Below are positions 44,870 to 57,308 of a stretch of DNA of 64,000 nt, piece by piece. Position 1 is the stretch's first letter, and the number at the start of each line of letters is the position of its first letter. The notes under the pieces were generated by a model. It was not told the origin of the DNA, ran no database searches, and saw only the letters and a list, made by a program, of their open reading frames with translations. Source of the stretch: Neurospora crassa OR74A (lineage: Eukaryota > Ascomycota > Sordariomycetes > Sordariales > Sordariaceae); contig NC_026501.1 in NCBI RefSeq assembly GCF_000182925.2, positions 5,621,917-5,685,916 of the forward strand, given 5' to 3'. A program made the position numbers and the translations under genes.

Positions 44870-47855
44870 GTTGTTGATGTTGCTTGATAGATGTTGGATG
44901 AGCAAGCGCGATGGGTCAAGATGATGAATGACAAGTGCGGTGGAAGTTGACTTGGTTGCGGATGATGGTTTGAAAACAGTTCAAGAAGAAAATGCTTTGC
45001 AGTGTGCTTGGATGGTTCTTGCGATGGTTGACAGCGTTGGTTCAGACAAAAACGAGTTGCAGTTGATGATCAGTTGCTCTTGCGAAGTTGTTGTAAAGTT
45101 GAAAAGCTGGGAGAAGGAGACCAGACCTTGGGCACTGCTCTCTGGCTCAGAACCAACCTGATTGGGTGGGAAGGCGCTCTGGTTGGATGCTCTGAGAAGG
45201 AAGGAGCGCGGCTTGGGTCTGCGCGTTAGGGGTTGAAACGCGCTGGGAAAGGCGAACGATGGAAGGAGCGCGCTGCCAAAGCCGCAAAGAGGAGGAAGGT
45301 GCAATCTGCGAGTCCCCTTGACAGACCGCGATGGGATTCCGTAACCTTTCATCTTGTCGCAACTGAGCGTTGGTTCAAGGTCGTCTGGTCTGTATGGAAG
45401 GGGACAAGCTCGTAGTTCTTATCATGATCACATGCATGCAATGGTAGTGTAAGACTTGCCATTTACGCTGCTCGCTTGGGGCTACAATCCAACTGGAGAC
45501 TCGATTTCCAATAATAATCATGCCTCAAAACTGTAACAGGCTTTGGAAAGGGGGGAGACAATAGTAAGTAGGGTGTAGGTGATCGAAAACAAACCTTGAT
45601 ATCAAGAGGTGGTGTTGCCCGTTGTAGATTTAGACCAACCTTGATAGAGACATAACGGGCCATGACCAAACGCACCATTTCAAAGAACTGCGCTCTTAAA
45701 CTGGCAACATGCAGAAAAAGAACTGAACTGGATGACCCGGTCCGTGACTTCCCATCGCTTCTCGCCAATCTCACCATCTTGACTGTCTTGTGAAGTAGTT
45801 CGAACAAGCATGTAGATCCAGCCAGGTGAGCAGGGTAGTTAGGAACCATTGAAATACAAGTTACAAACGCATGACTCCACGAGTTACATGACTTCCGTAT
45901 GAGATATATAGTTTTTTTTTCTTTCGGCATCGAGCAGCTTTCGGCATAAAGACCCCCCAGGGCTGTGATACCTTGTAGACCATCCTATGTTTACCAGTTA
46001 ATTGGCTACATAATTCGATCAAATAACACTATAGCTGTCTCAATAAGTCAACAGTGATATCGCTCCCAGGCAGGTTTTAAGAAGATATCCGTTTCCAGAA
46101 GATTGGGACCCGAGTGTCCTCTTAATGTAGGCTATTGTAGTCACCTGGATTGAGTGTCAGAGTGTGAAATGGGTTGCCAAGAGGAGGCGTATGTCAGATA
46201 TCATTCTGTGTACATTAAATCACTGACGTAACAGGATCTCGAGTTATTCTACCGTAAAGTCCGCACATATAGCTTCAACAAACTATATGCAAGTTGTCGC
46301 CCCTGATCCCCTACTCCATGGATGCTGCTTCACTCCACTCTTTTGTTTACATGGTCTCCGAAATGGATCCTAGCAATAGGAGAGATCGAACATGGAAAAG
46401 AAGAGAATCAAAGAGAATTGCAAGATTGGAGAGGAAGGTTGTACACCATGTATCGCCCAATAACAAAGGAGGTCGTCTCTTAAATGATTCTGACAGCATA
46501 TGGCAAGCCATCACACCCGTCATAGCACCGATGTAGTCTGTAACACCAGACTAGTTGTACACTAAGATACCCTACCGACAGACGTTGTGACATCATCCAG
46601 CTATGTCTCAGAGTCTCTAAACCCTTTCCCAGTCCATACGGAAAGCCAGGTGTGCCAGTTTCCGACCCTTGTAGACTACATGAAGCAACTTTGGACGGCA
46701 CGGACGGTTAGGTGAACTTGCATCGAGTGTCGTTGGGAAGAGGCTCTAAGGATCTAGACCGGTCCATGCAAAAACCACGCCGCTTATGTACAGGCGTGGC
46801 TTTATCGAAGTTGCATTGCATCCGTGATCCCATTGGTCAGCGTTGAGTCCATGTCGACACCGACCCACAATCCCACACACGGCTAGTTATCGCGAAGGCA
46901 CCTACATAGTAGCCCAGGTTATCGCAGAAAAGTCGGGGGAGCCAAGACGAAAGGGCCGGGCTAACCCCACCAGGCCTTTCACCTTCTTCACTCAGTCAAC
47001 CAACGGGACCTTTCTGTTGATTGCCAGAACCGGCAGACCGTGCCGTGCGCCAGTTGCCTGCCCTGTCTATGTCCGTGTTTCGGCATTCTGGTGGGGTAAG
47101 GTTCCCGGCCTGGGGGCGCAGCAGCATGCCCGGAGCTGGACGCCCAGTGGTCGACCTGGGCTCTCTTCGCTGGTGGGAGTGGCGTGCACTGTGGTTCCTT
47201 CCCTTGTCATCGCGATCGGTAACCCGACGCCCGCCCGTAACACCTACCCTAACCCCTAACCCAACAGGGCCGGACTCGACTTCACAGGCAGGGCACCCGC
47301 CCCCCGGTCCCGGTGACACCTGAACCATCCACAAAGCCACAACTGGAAACCATCACCCACCACACCGGATTGCATCAAGGGAAACTGAACCAATCTACGC
47401 TACCTAAGTGAACCCAGAGCAACCAACATTCGTGAAGCTTCCACGCATCGCATCACACACACAGAGGCACCGCAGAAACGTACCTCCGCAGGCGCGCGCT
47501 CACACACACACAAACGCAAGAGCTGCTTCGTTGTGTCTGATCAGCGTGTTTCGACAGGTTCTTTCTGCGGGCTGGTCTTCATTTTTCGTACATTGATATA
47601 CGCCGGCACCTCTCCCAGTAAACATGACTCGCCCGGTCCTCGCTCGCTAAACCGAATCACAACGCTGTCCTCATCGATACCCTACACGAGATATAGCTAT
47701 AACAGGCTTCCACCAGCATTGCTTACAAGACGATTTCGATGCCAAACTCGTAGCTCAGGGGAGCTTGGACTGAGTGGCTGGGACAAATGTCACAAGTCAG
47801 ACAGAGTCCTCGAGTTGACAGCAACAGCAAAGGGACCCCACATAATAACCCGACA
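44870..47855. other. 3 kb between divergent genes, no gene seen
   Basis: A minus-strand frame of 155 codons at 45463-45930 starts with ATG but shows no motif, and I do not call it. The region from about 46,900 to 47,600 is GC-richer and includes a telomere-like run. The last 400 bases probably form the F-box gene leader. Confidence 0.4.
47245..47262. promoter_or_regulatory. interstitial telomere-like motif
   Basis: TACCCTAACCCCTAACCC contains two and a half copies of the fungal telomere repeat CCCTAA, with one extra C. It lies about 600 bp upstream of the F-box protein start. Such teloboxes bind Tbf1/Myb-type factors in other fungi; here the role is inference. Confidence 0.5.
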
Positions 47856-50129
47856 ATGGGAAATGGGCGAGATCAGATGAGGGCGGCTACTGCTACTCCG
47901 CAGGCGCCTAGCCTTGAGAGCTTTCCTAATGAGATCAAACTCCACATACTATCGTGTAAGTCTAAACTGGCACCTACATACACTATCACATGTCCCCTGT
48001 CTTCCGACCCGGGGTAGCCCACAAAGGCCCTCTAGCTAGCCTCAGGCACCTCAATCACGGGTTAAGAGGTATAAGCTGACAAGTTGTCTGTTGCTCGCCT
48101 AGTCCTCGAAGCACCGCACATTACGAACCTGCAACTGGTATCCCGCGCTTTTCGAGACCTTGGACGAGACAATAGCTTCTGGCGTTCGCGATGCCTGCAA
48201 GAATCTTCCTTTCTCGAAAGCCTCGAACGACGACGGGCCTTTGGCCGGCTAGCCACCCAGGGCCTTAGTGGAACATTTCAGATCCAGCCCGATGAGAGTG
48301 CAATGGGGACAATTTGGCAAGGCGCTTATCCTTCGCCCGATAGCAGCAGCGCCAACACTCCTGGCAATGGAAGCTGGGCGACACCGACAACGCCGGCAAT
48401 TCTGAAGAGTTTTCGCGCATCCAGCAAGAAGGAGCAGATGCGGATCATGGCCAACTGGGACCCCTGCTTTCCTACCGAGAGGGTTTCCTGGTATGAGGAG
48501 TATATCCAGCGTCATGCACCCGTTGTCATCAACTGGCTTCCGCTTCCCCATGTTAATGGCCCCAAGTCCGAATACGTTGAGGCAAGAGGTGTTGCTCTGT
48601 ACCGGCCTGACAATCCCCGTCCTGACCAGGGTGTTGAGGCAGCTTCTGATGAAACACTCCTTGCTGTATCGCCGCTAGACGATGGCAGTGTCTGCATCTG
48701 GGACGTGAATGGAACAAGAGGACGAAAGGGAGCGATGCTAGCTAAGAGCGCGCCCGGGCTTCTGCTGATAAACGGCCCAGGTACAGATAACAGCAAGCGG
48801 TCGCAACGGGTAGACTCAGGCGTTACCGAATGTGTCAGTGTTGACAGCAGCCTTCATCGAGCTTTTTTTGCAGTCCAAAACCGTACGTCATTATCCCAAG
48901 GTTATTTAAATTGAGCGTTCTGTGCGAATTTACAGTAAGCTAACTCAAGTGCGCCTTTGCACTTCTCCCGGGGAGCAGACATTATTGAAGTTGACTTGCA
49001 GAGACTCTCTGTTGTCGACTGCGAAGCATTCCCTTGGTCTATTACAGCCTTATCCGCGGCCAGCCCTACAGTACCACTCACCGTTGGAACGAATCTAGAA
49101 CTTCACCTGCACGACTATCGTTCCCGGCGACGGTTTCGAAGTGCCCCCGAAGACGACCAAGTTGACTTCAACTTTACCGACGCACAGGCTATGTACGAAC
49201 GTGGGATCAGAAACATCTTCAGCGACGAGCCGGTTGGCTCCTGGACATCGCTTGCGCAACCGGGACCGTTGAGTATTCTACATCTTCAGCGGCCCGGCCA
49301 ACAAGCGGAGTTGTCAGACGACATATACGTTGCTGGTCGATTTTCGCACATCCTACATTATGACAGACGTAATTTGTCAAGAATCAGAGGGTCGATCAAC
49401 TCGAAAGCAAGACTATGCAGCATGGCATCACTCCCCTCCCCATTCTCTAAGCGAGACAGTGAGCTTCGGCGCAAAGGAGAACTCACATTGCAACAAGTCG
49501 AGGGGTCGAAGAGTCTTAATGGCGGCAGAACTTTGATCGCCGGTGGAGACTATAACATGAAAGGTTCCCTCGAGATTTATGGCCTAGCACCACCAGACTC
49601 TGGTAAAACTTTGATGGGGGACTTGGACGACTTTGCGTACCAGAACCGTCAGTCAGCGTCAGCCTCAAAGGTTCTCTCGGTTGCGAACCATGGCACCCGG
49701 ATTGTTTTCTCGGACGGATCCGGCTACATAAAGTGGTTCGAAAGGGACGGCTTCACCGAGGTTCGCCGGTGTAGGATCGGGCACAGCGAAGAGGCTCAAG
49801 GGCCATCTATTTTTGCCTCAATGCCAGGCTCCTCGGACATAGCCAGGAAACTACTCCCGACACGGGCAGGCGAAGCCAAGCAGAAGATCAACGACAATGA
49901 CCTGCTGTTTTGGACGGGTGAGAGGTTAGGGTTGTTAAACTTTAGCGCGCGCCCCGGCTTTACAGCTGAGGAGTTTGAGGAGCAAGTTGAGGCTGTCGAC
50001 GACGAGACACGGGCAAAAGAGCGGGAGGAGAGAGATTACACTGAAACAATGCGTCGCGCATTGCAGAATCACACTGACGGAGTCATGTTTACGAGACACT
50101 TTGGCCTCGGCAACGGTTCTTTGAACTGA
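47856..50129 (+). CDS. F-box protein
   Basis: Predicted substrate adaptor of an SCF ubiquitin ligase, 676 residues in exons 47856-47955, 48103-48882 and 48979-50129. The F-box is assembled across the first intron: ESFPNEIKLHILSFLEAPHI, then TNLQLVSRAFRDLGRDNSFW, with the expected Pro, Ile/Leu and Trp positions. The rest contains scattered beta-propeller-like strands (LLAVSPLDDGSVCIWDV; ITALSAASPTVPLTVGTN; VLSVANHGTRIVFSDGSGYIKWF) that look like degenerate WD blades. Three in-frame ATGs are possible (47787, 47856, 47877); 47856 has the best context (ACAATGG). The second intron acceptor (GCAG before 48979) is chosen because it alone restores the frame without a stop. The substrate is unknown. 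Confidence 0.82.
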
Positions 50130-53100
50130 TTGCCCGCCCCATCTGCCTGGCGGCTAACACTCGTTTCGGAAATGGATATGTTGTGCGCCGCTAAACGTTG
50201 GCGGGCAATTACTTTGGAATATCATCGGATCGAAGGTCATAATGGCTATCGAGGCTGGATACAATGTCAGTGCCCTATAAAGACGAGCAGCGATAATTGA
50301 CTCATTGATGATAACGACGGGTGGTTCTTTGAGGAGTTTTAGGGCTCCTACGCCGTTTACATGTCGTTTTGAGTGGATAGCTAGAGATATACCCAATACA
50401 AGGATTAGCGATGTATTCACACTTGTCCCGTATGGCGATTCATCGATGTCTCCCAGACTCCTCAGAATGAGTCACGAACAGAGAGCTGATCAGTAAGGTT
50501 GATGTAGCTGTTTTTCCCTGGGAGCCTGAACGTCTGCCCGGCATGATGAACCAATCTCGAGGATTTGGGGTTTGAAGCGGCCCGTTTTGTTTCATCGCTG
50601 TGTTTCGACCGCCTTACAAGTTGGCAAGGCATTATGTACACAGAAGGTTGAGCAAAAGGTCCGGTCACGCTTATTCCAAACCAGACCCAGCGAGTGTTCG
50701 GACCTTTTTCCATACTACCTGGAACGGTGCTCGGAAGTGTCGTCAGCCCCACGTTGAACTGAGGGAAGAGAAGATGTGATTAGGGAGAGGAGCCGGCAAT
50801 GGGCAAAAGCGAGGCGACCAATAATAATGAGAACCAAGTCAGAGCAAGTCAGCCCAGGCCAATCGCACAGAGGTCTGGTTATGTCTAAGGGATCAACCAT
50901 CCTACCACCTTCTACCATTGAACGCAGCAAAACAATGATCGTTAGATCTGAGGTGAGCAGCTGCGCCACGGACCAGAAATTATCATTTCAGAAAACATCC
51001 TTTTGCTTCCAATTCAGGGTCATCCAAGACCGACCCGTTGGCCTGATGTCCGGCTGCGGGCCCTTCCTGCAACCAGAACTGTGGGGGTAAACGGCATTTG
51101 CGCAGCAGCTGAACTCCACTTTTGACACTTGTCCGCTGTGCTCACAGTGCCCCCGTGCACTACACGTGCAGATCCTACATATCCCGTCAGTGCACAAAGC
51201 TTCTAATCACCACCACCCTGGGGACTCTTTTGGAGGCGGACGATTCTCCTAGTGGAGTCAAGAGGTTTTAGCGACGGGACACCTTTCCTTCTCTGTGATG
51301 TTTCCCCTGCTTTTCAACTAGGTATCCAGGATGCCAGGCTACTTTTCGTTAGTTAAAAATCTCCCGTGACTTTAAAATCGCGATCGATACCTACCTCTAC
51401 CCTCGAACCTCGGTATAGCCAAAACAGGTAATCCACTGTTGGCGAGGTTGATCCATGGTTAGAATTCCCCAGAGTTTTGGTTGCCTTCAAGTTACCCATC
51501 CACCCATCCCCCGGCCAGTTGTAGTGTACCACCTAGCGCCGGATATCGACAGAGAAAGCGAAAACCCAAAGAAAGAAAAAAAAAAAAAAAAAAAAAAAAA
51601 AAAGGAAGAAAAAAATGCCTGCGGATGTTGCGGATCTCATTCTGGTATTGACAGGCGGATCGAGATACAGTGACCCTGTGGTTCATCTAGATGGCACAGC
51701 TACAAGTAGGATTTCGACAAGTCACGGCACCTTCTTCTTCTTCAGCTCGGCACACCGCTTTAGGCTGGATGACATCTCGCACTTCTCAAGGTTCAACTTC
51801 TGTTGAATTTTCTTGTAACACGCAAACCCGAGCAAAGGGATAAGCGAACTCCCAACAATGAAGGGAAAAGGAAGATGGCTGGGAAAAAGGAGATAACGGA
51901 AAGTGTGGTCTTTTCTATATTTTCTTTCCCCAGCAAGCCCCCATCTACGGGCAGATTGGACAGAAGAGGAAAACATGAAACACCTGCTGACCCTTTCTGT
52001 TGTTTCGTTGTTCGTTTGCTGTTCGCTGTACGCTGTTATGCCAGTGTGGTAATTGATCGCTGCCGAACGAACGGCATGCTTTGGAGAGCGCGTGAAGACA
52101 TGCCCGATGATGCACAAGGGAAGAAATGTGTAATCCTGTACACTCCGTCGGTACATAGAGGTACATACTTCCTTTCTGATGAACGGCAGCCACTGTGTCC
52201 GTTCGGATGCTACCCCACTGCCAGGTTGTCTGGGGCTGGGCTGGGCTGGGCCGGGCTGCTTGCTTGCCTGCTTGCTAGACTTTGCTTGGGTGTCTTCTTC
52301 GGTGTCTTGGATTTTCCCGCCGGCCTTGTTGCATCTTTATCGGGTTTGCAATGGGCACTTCCATTTTGTTGACCGCTTGGTTGGGGGAGAGTCTCTTGCC
52401 AACATTCTAGATCTTCGCTTTCTTTGTTGTGTGCTGCTGGCATGTTTCGTTTCCTGGCTGTTCTCATGATCATCATTTCCGACATGCCCCAGATACCCAA
52501 GTGCACGTCAGGTGGCATCCACATCTTCAAAATGATATGAGGTAACGCCAATGCGGTCCAAATACTTTTTTTAGGCGCCCATCAAGGTGCATTTGGTTAC
52601 TCGCGTGTTCAATGGAGGACCACTAAAATGATGGGTTTACCAAGTGAAGGGCCCTTTGGACTTCTGGCCGGGACGGGGCCGGGACCATCCCAAGAACAAC
52701 CGACCACCCACTGGACGTCCGCCAAGTGAGGCGGCGGATCTCTTTAGGTCCAAACCCGTCAAGAGGTTCGGCTTTCGTTGCCGTTCGTTAAGGTACTTGT
52801 ACGTTGGTGTCGAGTGGCACTGGATGGACCATATCGGCTGCTGGATCTTCTTCTTGGGTACCTTTACGGCCTTCATTCACAGTTTTGTGTGTGCCACTGA
52901 CTGATTCAGTTGCTGCGAACCCGGTTCCGGTTCGAGTCGTTTCGTGTAATCGGCACTCCCCAGTTCTCCCTGGGAACCTCGAAGGCGAAACCGGCTCAGC
53001 TCCGCTTATATACCTACCTCTACCTTTATATACACATGCCACACCACCTAACCCCCCCTTGTCACACCACCCGTTTGCTTCACTTTCAGTTTTGCTTTTT

Positions 53101-53209
53101 TTTCTTAGGGAATTTTAATTTTCTGCTTTTGGGTTTCCTATACTGAAGCGAAAGGGAAAATTACACTCTTCTCTCTTCACTCTGTCTCACCCTTCTTTAT
53201 CCGCCGAGC
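50130..53209. other. 3.1 kb intergenic, no gene seen
   Basis: Several open frames of 60-190 codons occur, mostly lacking ATG starts and any protein motif, so I reject them. An A28 tract is at 51576. The final 300 bases are T/C-rich, as expected of a leader for the SprT-like gene. Confidence 0.4.
51576..51603. repeat. A28 homopolymer tract
   Basis: An uninterrupted run of about 28 A residues preceded by GAAAG. Length may be affected by sequencing slippage. Confidence 0.8.
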
Positions 53210-53245
53210 ATGTCCGATGGCCTTCCCCGTGTATGGCGGGCATGA
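53210..53245 (+). promoter_or_regulatory. out-of-frame uORF overlapping the SprT-like start
   Basis: ATG at 53210 opens an 11-residue frame ending at TGA 53243-53245, in a different frame from the main ATG at 53217, which it spans. Its context (A at -3) is better than that of the main start (C at -3, G at +4). Scanning ribosomes would often miss the main start, so the protein may be kept at a low level. Confidence 0.55.
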
Positions 53246-54590
53246 GCACCCGCCGATCCGACCCTATTCCGTCCCTCCTTTCCCGGTCAAGCGCCGGACC
53301 GCCGATTTTGACGACGAAAATTACGATGAAGACGGTTCAAGATATAAGAGATACAGATCTGATCAGCAGGTGAACAGGGGAAGTGCAGGATACAATGTTG
53401 GGAGTTGGTCGCAACATCATCATTACCATCAACAACCAGTTAAGGGCGGAAGTGAAGAGGATACATGGTTCATAGCCGCTCGGGGCACGCACGATCGGCA
53501 TTACCGGCATCAAGTTCATTTTCATGCGGCGTCGTATCACCAGCAGCAGCAGCATAACCATCACCACCACCACCACCACCACCACCACCATGCTCATCAC
53601 CAGCAAACCCAACAATTGTCTCAGTCCCCAGAACCAAGCTCGTCTGCAATGGAGAGAACTGCATCAGGTCACTCAATCCGAGCTGAACCGACTCCAGCAG
53701 GTCCCGGCGGTGGCACCGAGTTATTAGAGGATGATATAGCAGCAGAGAGGGTCCGGGCTCACATGGCCAACTTTCGACGCAAGTTTCCCGACTCAAAGCA
53801 TGAGCGCATCCTCCGAAGCATCATTAACCCACGGATCAACGCCGAAGATGAGCTGGACAATGATTCTCTCGAGAGCATATTTTCGGCCGCAAACGAGATC
53901 TTCTTCAATGGCCGTCTTAGCCAGCGGGTACGGTGGGATTGGTCAGACGAGTCAAGCACGCGGTACGACAGCAGGGTCATTGGCACGACTGCTTTGCGAA
54001 GAGCACATCCGACTACGAGGGGGTTCGAAACGCTCATAGTGTTGTCGGCCCCCATACTGAAGCACTCCAACTACAGTCGACGACTGCTTATCTCGACCTT
54101 TCTTCATGAGTTGATTCACAGCTACCTGTTCATCTGCCGCGGGTTTCGAGCTAGGGAGTGTGGTGGGCACACCAAGGGGTTTCTGACGATTGCGAAACTG
54201 GTGGATGACTGGGCAGGTCCGGAGAGTGCGCTCTACTTGAGCGAGGCGGAAGCGGATTTGGAACGGTTTCGGGTTGGAGGACCGAACGACAACAACAGAT
54301 CCCACGGATCTGAACGTTTCGAGCGGAGGGAGCACAGTTTCTACCCATGTTCCGGGATCATGGAGCAACGAAGGGATCATGCGACGGCTATGGAGGTTAG
54401 GAGTTACAACACTACTCCTAATAGTGGCAGTTCTCACGTGTTTCATGAGAACTACTACCAAACCAACACCAGGAGCGGTAGTTTCATCAACAACAACAAC
54501 AGCAGTGCCAGCTCCAGCAGCTGGTGGATCCAGCCTGTCCGATCCTTTTGTACTGCCGATGAAAGGAGTCCGTTTATACGTTTCAATTAA
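53217..54590 (+). CDS. SprT-like zinc metalloprotease domain protein
   Basis: Single exon, 457 residues. The SprT-like catalytic site is complete: HELIH (His297, Glu298, His301) followed by a third ligand in ECGGHTKGF (His318), preceded by the usual strand GFETLIVLSAPIL and by SIFSAANEIFFNGRLSQRVRW, matching the NEIFFxGRL-type entry of the family. Spartan/Wss1-type SprT proteases cut DNA-protein crosslinks, but I see no convincing PCNA, ubiquitin or p97-binding motif, so a Spartan role is not shown. The N-terminus is disordered and holds a 12-residue His tract from a CAC repeat; the C-terminus is Ser/Asn-rich. An out-of-frame uORF overlaps the start. Alternative frames across the His tract are open because of the repeat and are not genes. 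Confidence 0.85.
   Translation: MAFPVYGGHEHPPIRPYSVPPFPVKRRTADFDDENYDEDGSRYKRYRSDQQVNRGSAGYNVGSWSQHHHYHQQPVKGGSEEDTWFIAARGTHDRHYRHQVHFHAASYHQQQQHNHHHHHHHHHHHAHHQQTQQLSQSPEPSSSAMERTASGHSIRAEPTPAGPGGGTELLEDDIAAERVRAHMANFRRKFPDSKHERILRSIINPRINAEDELDNDSLESIFSAANEIFFNGRLSQRVRWDWSDESSTRYDSRVIGTTALRRAHPTTRGFETLIVLSAPILKHSNYSRRLLISTFLHELIHSYLFICRGFRARECGGHTKGFLTIAKLVDDWAGPESALYLSEAEADLERFRVGGPNDNNRSHGSERFERREHSFYPCSGIMEQRRDHATAMEVRSYNTTPNSGSSHVFHENYYQTNTRSGSFINNNNSSASSSSWWIQPVRSFCTADERSPFIRFN
53562..53590. repeat. CAC trinucleotide microsatellite coding for polyhistidine
   Basis: About nine CAC triplets within the SprT-like coding sequence, encoding part of an uninterrupted His run. Such tracts vary in length between strains. 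Confidence 0.85.
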
Positions 54591-55457
54591 TGCCCCAGGC
54601 TTAGAAAAAGGTCTGGAGGTCATGACCATTATACATACATATAATCGATTAAGAGAAGAATCAAGAAAAGAACAATAGCGACAAAGTGCCAGAGCATGGA
54701 AGATTTAAACTGTTTAGAAAATGAACTCTAGCAGTTATCAAGTACATATGAGGTACTTTTATCCACGCATAGCATCGATAGTATCATTATCATCAGCACC
54801 AACAACACAATCGCCATATATACATCATTCAGCGGCATTGCGATGGAGTCACAAAAGACGTTAGGCAGCGGGCGTCAGGGGCCATATCATTTGTTTCCAA
54901 GTTTATATTCGTATGGTTTACTTCAGTTTTCACGTTGGAAATGTTGGCAGACAGGAGTAGTGCAGGGCAACACGAGAAGCTCTTTTTAGGCAGTATCATC
55001 AGACAGCACGGTAGACCAAAAGTCGTTCGCTTGACGGACTGGTTAATTCACTAGGGGTTTTGGCATTATTCACCGTTCTACATTATAGGAAAAAGGACTG
55101 AACAGTATTTTTGCATGACCAAGTTACTTAGCGAGACCGTAGCCTATCATCAAAGTTGTCCTCTGCCTACCTATGAAAGTCCTTGATTAAGGGGGGGGGG
55201 GGGGACGTCAGTATTCTCCACCTCTCTACTTCTTCCATACCTATGTACAAAACGCCGAACATGCCAAGGAATATGTTAGGATACCACAACACCAAGCAAA
55301 GAAGTTTGTAATGCAAGAACCACTTCCAATCCAGCGGAATCCAGAAGCCTAAGTAGGTAGGTACCCAAACCCCCATCATCCAGAAAGCTTTTCTCTCTCC
55401 TAGCTCATAACTTTTAGTCTCCCACCACCACCACAAACATTCTAGTCTCTCTCTCTC
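54591..55457. other. intergenic between convergent genes
   Basis: Contains the 3' ends of the SprT-like and CHK1 genes. A G14 run (55191-55204) and CT-dinucleotide tract near 55447 are the only notable features. Confidence 0.5.
55191..55204. repeat. G14 homopolymer
   Basis: Fourteen consecutive G residues about 260 bp downstream of the CHK1 stop. Prone to slippage, so the count is uncertain. Confidence 0.8.
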
Positions 55458-57308
55458 TCAGTCATTATTATTCCAAATGCCATCCCGACAAAGCACAGCT
55501 ACCTTCTTGAAGAACCTCCTCCACTCCAACGGATCCCCCTTGATCTTGACAAACCTCACCTCCAACAACTCCGGCAATTCCTCCTCCTCATCGACGTTCA
55601 TCCCACCATACTGCATCGACGACGTCCCATTCCCGTAAACCAAATGATACCGATCAACCAATATATCACCATGCAAGCTCTGCCTGCGCCCATCAACCGT
55701 CTTGATCTTGAGCGTGACAATATGATCTACATCACCCTCAAAGGAGGTATTGGGTGATGTCGACGGCAGCGGTACATTGAGCTGGTGCAGCGCGTCGCGG
55801 AGCATTTGTACCAGCAGAGCGGGTGGCACGTGCGAGAAGAAGCGCGTAAGCGAGTATGAGGGGACGATGTCGCGGAAGCGGCGGGCATGTTGCGTCAGGG
55901 AAAGCGGCACGCCGGGCACGGCAGAGAACTGGCTCATGGTGGGCTCGTCGGCTAGGGCTTCGAGGGCCGAGGAGTAGGGGATTTTATTCTTGGAAGCGGT
56001 ACTGCTGGGGATGCTGTTGGGGGTCATCATGGTTGTCATGGTTGTGCGGGGAGTGGTGGCGGTCAGGTTGACGGCCGCGGCGTCGTTACGCGCGACCGGC
56101 TGGGTTGAAGAGATGGCGCAGGAGCCGAGCGTCCGGGGCGCAGGGCGTTCCCAGTCGAAGAGGGCGTCGTTTATCGGGGTCTCGGGTTGCGTTGCGGACA
56201 GAACCTTGCTGGACCAGTCGCTTTCGATGGCGGAGTCGGGCTGGGAAGCCGGTGGCGGTTGGAAGACGGCGGCGCGAAGGTCGATGCGGAGACGGGCGAG
56301 CATTTGGGCAGCGAGCGCGATGGGGTCAATAACCATGCCTTCAGCGTTCAGCAGCGGGTTGTGCCGCGTGTACCAGGGGTGTTGGCGGATCTGGGTGAAG
56401 GAGAAGCGTTTGTTGGCTTCGATGTTCATCATGCCCCGGAGGAGCGAGAGGGCGTCAGAGGGCACCCGTTGCCAGAGCGGGTCGGTGCTCCGGCCGCTTG
56501 TGCGGACATATTCTTTGAACTCCCAGTTACCGGGAGTAGGCTCATCCCAGGGGGTGTTGCCGACCAGGAGGACGAAGAGAATGACGCCGCAGGACCAGAT
56601 ATCGACAAGATCGGCCGAGTACTTGGTCTGCTCGGACGATGGTGCCCTTCGTTCCCTCTGCCTCGCACAATGTAAAACCTCCGGAGCGATGTAAGGCGGG
56701 CTCCCGCACATGGTCGAACTTTGTTTTCGTGCACCCTTGTATTCGAACATGGTGGCCATACCAAAGTCTGCGATTTTCAGGATGCCGCTCTCGGAAAGGA
56801 GGATGTTCTCGGGTTTGAGGTCGCGATGGGCAACGCCCTTTGAATGCATAAAACTGACGCCGCTGATCAGTTGCTGAAAGTAGAGGTGAGCAATATCCTC
56901 CTCCAGGCCAACATCTGCCTCAATCTTGTCGAAAAGGTCACCTCCTTCAGCATACTCCATGGCAATCCATCTCCAGATCCTGTCTTCGCCAGTAGCGAAC
57001 CACTCAATCACGTTTGGATGCTGGCCAATATGTGAGTGTAGCGATACCTCCATGGCAATCTGCTTCGCCGATATCCTGCCATGTCTTACGGCATACTCCT
57101 TGTGGATGAGCTTGACGGCAAATACCGGTGACGGTGCGTCGAGGGGTATCGCCTTTTTTATTCTGAGACATTTGGTCAGTGAAAGCGCAGCAGCACGATG
57201 GGTTAGGGATCAAAGCACTCACGAGGCGTATGCTCCCCGTCCGATGGTCTTGGAGATGATGCGGAAAGGAAGATCTGAAGGAAGAGGGTCCAGCTGAGAC
57301 TGTTGCAT
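55458..57308 (-). CDS. mus-58: DNA-damage checkpoint kinase CHK1
   Basis: Ser/Thr kinase that halts the cell cycle after replication stress or DNA damage, acting in the nucleus downstream of ATR. It has 596 residues in two exons (57308-57223 and 57162-55458). Kinase landmarks are intact: GRGAYASIKKA loop, Lys in VFAVKLI, Glu in the aC helix, HRDLKPENI, DFG (KIADFGMAT), CGSPPYIAPE and DIWSCGV. The activation segment MCGSPPYIAPEV and the long first lobe insert PLDAPSP match Chk1 rather than Chk2, and no FHA domain is present. After a Ser/Pro-rich linker with TQ/SQ sites, the C-terminus shows KA1-like blocks (SLTRFFSHVPPALLVQML; LLEVRFVKIKGDPLEWRRFF). In Neurospora the CHK1 gene is known as mus-58; I assign the symbol on that basis. 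It shares its upstream region with the UBC11-type gene. Confidence 0.92.

Noticed and set aside
45463-45930. Minus-strand 155-codon ATG frame
   Set aside because: Composition is unlike neighbouring proteins, with no domain, membrane segment pattern or supporting introns; likely chance.
51400-51430. Minus-strand B-box-like GGTTCGAG, considered as a tRNA
   Set aside because: The bases after it do not complete GGTTCGANNCC and no cloverleaf forms.
51803-52372. Plus-strand 189-codon frame
   Set aside because: Begins at a TTG, includes GCTGG and GCTT repeats that keep it open by composition, and shows no protein family features.
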